64,000 nucleotides of DNA, from positions 5,826,501 to 5,890,500 of the forward strand of contig NZ_CP096255.1 in the NCBI RefSeq assembly GCF_011516635.5, written 5' to 3'. The stretch's first letter is position 1. Every line of letters starts with the position of its first letter. Under the pieces are notes generated by a model. The model saw nothing but the letters and a program-made list of their open reading frames with translations, ran no database searches and was not told where the DNA came from. A program made the translations under genes and the position numbers. This document shows positions 63,107-64,000 of this stretch, in pieces. This stretch comes from Bradyrhizobium barranii subsp. apii (lineage in GTDB: Bacteria; Pseudomonadota; Alphaproteobacteria; Rhizobiales; Xanthobacteraceae).

Positions 63107-63454
63107 CTAGTCCTTGTCGAAGCTGACGATGACGGCGGCGTTGGCGATGAGGATGGGATCGTTGGCCACTTCCGTGGCCGAGGGAATCTCCAGCCCGCCC
63201 TTGACCGCAGTCACGGTCACCGTGCCGTAAGGCAGCTCCTTCGCAACGGCGTCCTTGTCCACCGCCTCAGGGTTGGGCACCGCAATCGTGACGTCGACGA
63301 ACATATCGTTCGCGGTCTTGCCGATCATCCGGAAGAATCCGAGGCTCGAATGCCTGATGGCATCCGATACGGCGCGCTTCGCCGCCTTGGTGGCGTCCCT
63401 GCCGTGAACGTCGACGCCCATGCCCATCTCGGTGATACAGCGAACGCGAGTCAT
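63107..63454 (-). CDS. Lin0512 family protein
   Basis: A 115-residue protein matching the Lin0512 family: MGMGVDVHGRDATKAAKRAV, HSSLGFF and VKGGLEIPSATEVANDPILIANAA (landmarks). Members form small alpha-beta oligomers; the role is unknown though a fatty-acid-like ligand has been suggested for a homologue. AGGAATA precedes ATG 63454. Co-transcription with the GNAT is likely. Confidence 0.85.
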   Translation of the reverse strand: MTRVRCITEMGMGVDVHGRDATKAAKRAVSDAIRHSSLGFFRMIGKTANDMFVDVTIAVPNPEAVDKDAVAKELPYGTVTVTAVKGGLEIPSATEVANDPILIANAAVIVSFDKD

Positions 63455-63525
63455 GTCTTATTCCTGTGGTTGGTTGAGCTACGTTGATGCAGGTTGTTAT
63501 CGGATTTTGGCTGATCAGCATACTC

Positions 63526-63611
63526 CGTCATTGCGAGGAGCAAAGCGACGAAGCAATCCAGACTGCCTCCGCGGAAAGATTCTGGATTGCTTCGCTGCGC
63601 TCGCAATGACG
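63526..63611. repeat. Intergenic palindromic repeat of the CATTGCGAG type
   Basis: CGTCATTGCGAG (63526-63537) and CTCGCAATGACG (63600-63611) form the ends of an 86-base inverted repeat; inside, GCGACGAAGCAATCCAG and its near-complement CTGGATTGCTTCGCTGCG form the next stem. This widely spread intergenic repeat is known from many Proteobacteria, including Bradyrhizobium. It lies between the ThDP-enzyme gene and the Lin0512 gene. Confidence 0.8.
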
Positions 63612-63634
63612 ATGTGGCGAGAGCATCGACCACA

Positions 63635-64000
63635 TCACGCCTTCGACTTCTCGTGCGCCCGCAGTTCATCTACCAGCACGCGCACATTCTCCGAATAGTC
63701 GATCGGGATCACGACCAGATGCACGCCACCCTCCTTGCAGGCCGCATCGAGCGTCGGGCCGAAGCTGTCGATGCTCTCGATGCGATGTCCCTTGGCACCG
63801 TAGGCCTTCGCGTAAAGGACGAAATCGGGATTGCCAAAGGTCATGCCGTAATCGGCGAAGTGATCGACGGCCTGCTTCCAGCGGATCATGCCGTAGGCGT
63901 TGTCCTCGAGCACCAGCACGACCAAATTGAGCTTGAGGCGGACGGCGGTCTCCATCTCCTGGCTGTTCATCATGAAGCCGCCGTCGCCGGCAACCGCGAG
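63635..64000 (-). CDS. ThDP-dependent enzyme of the acetolactate synthase family, C-terminal part
   Basis: Only the last 121 residues are inside the window; the 5' part continues past the right edge. The thiamin-diphosphate binding motif is complete: AVAGDGGFMMNSQEMETAV followed by VLVLEDNAYGMIRWKQ, with the metal-binding Asp and Asn. The C-terminal half (YAKAYGAKGHRIESID ... GVHLVVIPIDYSENVRVLVDEL) fits acetolactate synthase-like enzymes. The exact reaction (IlvB or a catabolic relative) cannot be decided from this part. Confidence 0.85.
   Translation of the reverse strand, partial: LAVAGDGGFMMNSQEMETAVRLKLNLVVLVLEDNAYGMIRWKQAVDHFADYGMTFGNPDFVLYAKAYGAKGHRIESIDSFGPTLDAACKEGGVHLVVIPIDYSENVRVLVDELRAHEKSKA

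Overview
This window is a GC-rich chromosomal segment of an alphaproteobacterium, most likely Bradyrhizobium or a close relative in the Bradyrhizobiaceae. The reasons are the strong GC3 bias, with long meaningless antisense reading frames over most genes; the gene orders fabD-fabG-acpP-fabF-mltG-yicC, rpsF-rpsR-DUF2232-rplI, dnaB-alr and radA-cvpA-purF; a DUF47-pit pair of the rhizobial type; and palindromic intergenic repeats of a kind common in Bradyrhizobium. The genus is inferred from recall, not from a search.

Layout. 1-5,794 (minus): the fatty-acid synthesis operon fabD-fabG-acpP-fabF, continuing into mltG and yicC (yicC runs off the left edge). 5,967-7,751: a TetR regulator and a membrane fatty-acid desaturase behind a palindromic operator. 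8,047-10,554 (plus): ribosomal proteins S6, S18 and L9 with a DUF2232 membrane protein. 10,591-13,519: a TetR-thioesterase pair with its own palindrome, a cytochrome c with a long disordered tail, and small hypotheticals. 13,808-16,640: dnaB and alr. 16,791-29,541: an accessory block that appears to split alr from radA. It holds small cysteine-rich secreted proteins, an exonuclease III, an SGNH-like protein, a FadR-controlled catabolic/ABC-transport operon, and a periplasmic binding protein coupled to a GGDEF-EAL enzyme. 29,731-33,510: radA, cvpA, purF. 33,526-44,297: an SDR, a secreted NHL-like protein, an orphan LivK-type binding protein, an MFS exporter, der, a lipoprotein, a YfgM-like protein, an acyl-CoA ligase and NnrU. 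44,507-48,318: prfC, a guanidine-II riboswitch with the guanidinium exporter gdx, then pit-DUF47 with a PHO-box-like site. 48,416-53,085 (minus): a complete branched-chain amino-acid type ABC system (livG, livF, binding protein, livH, livM). 53,388-64,000: mixed accessory genes, including a frameshifted PAS gene, an ArsC/Spx-family protein, csaA, TetR-TauE, an RtcB ligase behind a leader with an intrinsic terminator, a DUF2892-sigma factor-AhpD-like operon, a serine hydrolase, a GNAT, a Lin0512 protein and the C-terminus of a ThDP enzyme.

Most of the window is ordinary core chromosome. The strongest non-coding signal is the two-hairpin guanidine-II riboswitch upstream of gdx, where a competing 9-bp helix covering the Shine-Dalgarno can be read directly. 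The best candidates for something under-described are the translationally coupled LuxP-like binding protein/GGDEF-EAL pair, the rtcB leader with its terminator, the sigma factor operon without a visible anti-sigma factor, and the FadR operon of unknown substrate. I found no tRNA or rRNA gene, no insertion sequence, no phage and no CRISPR array.
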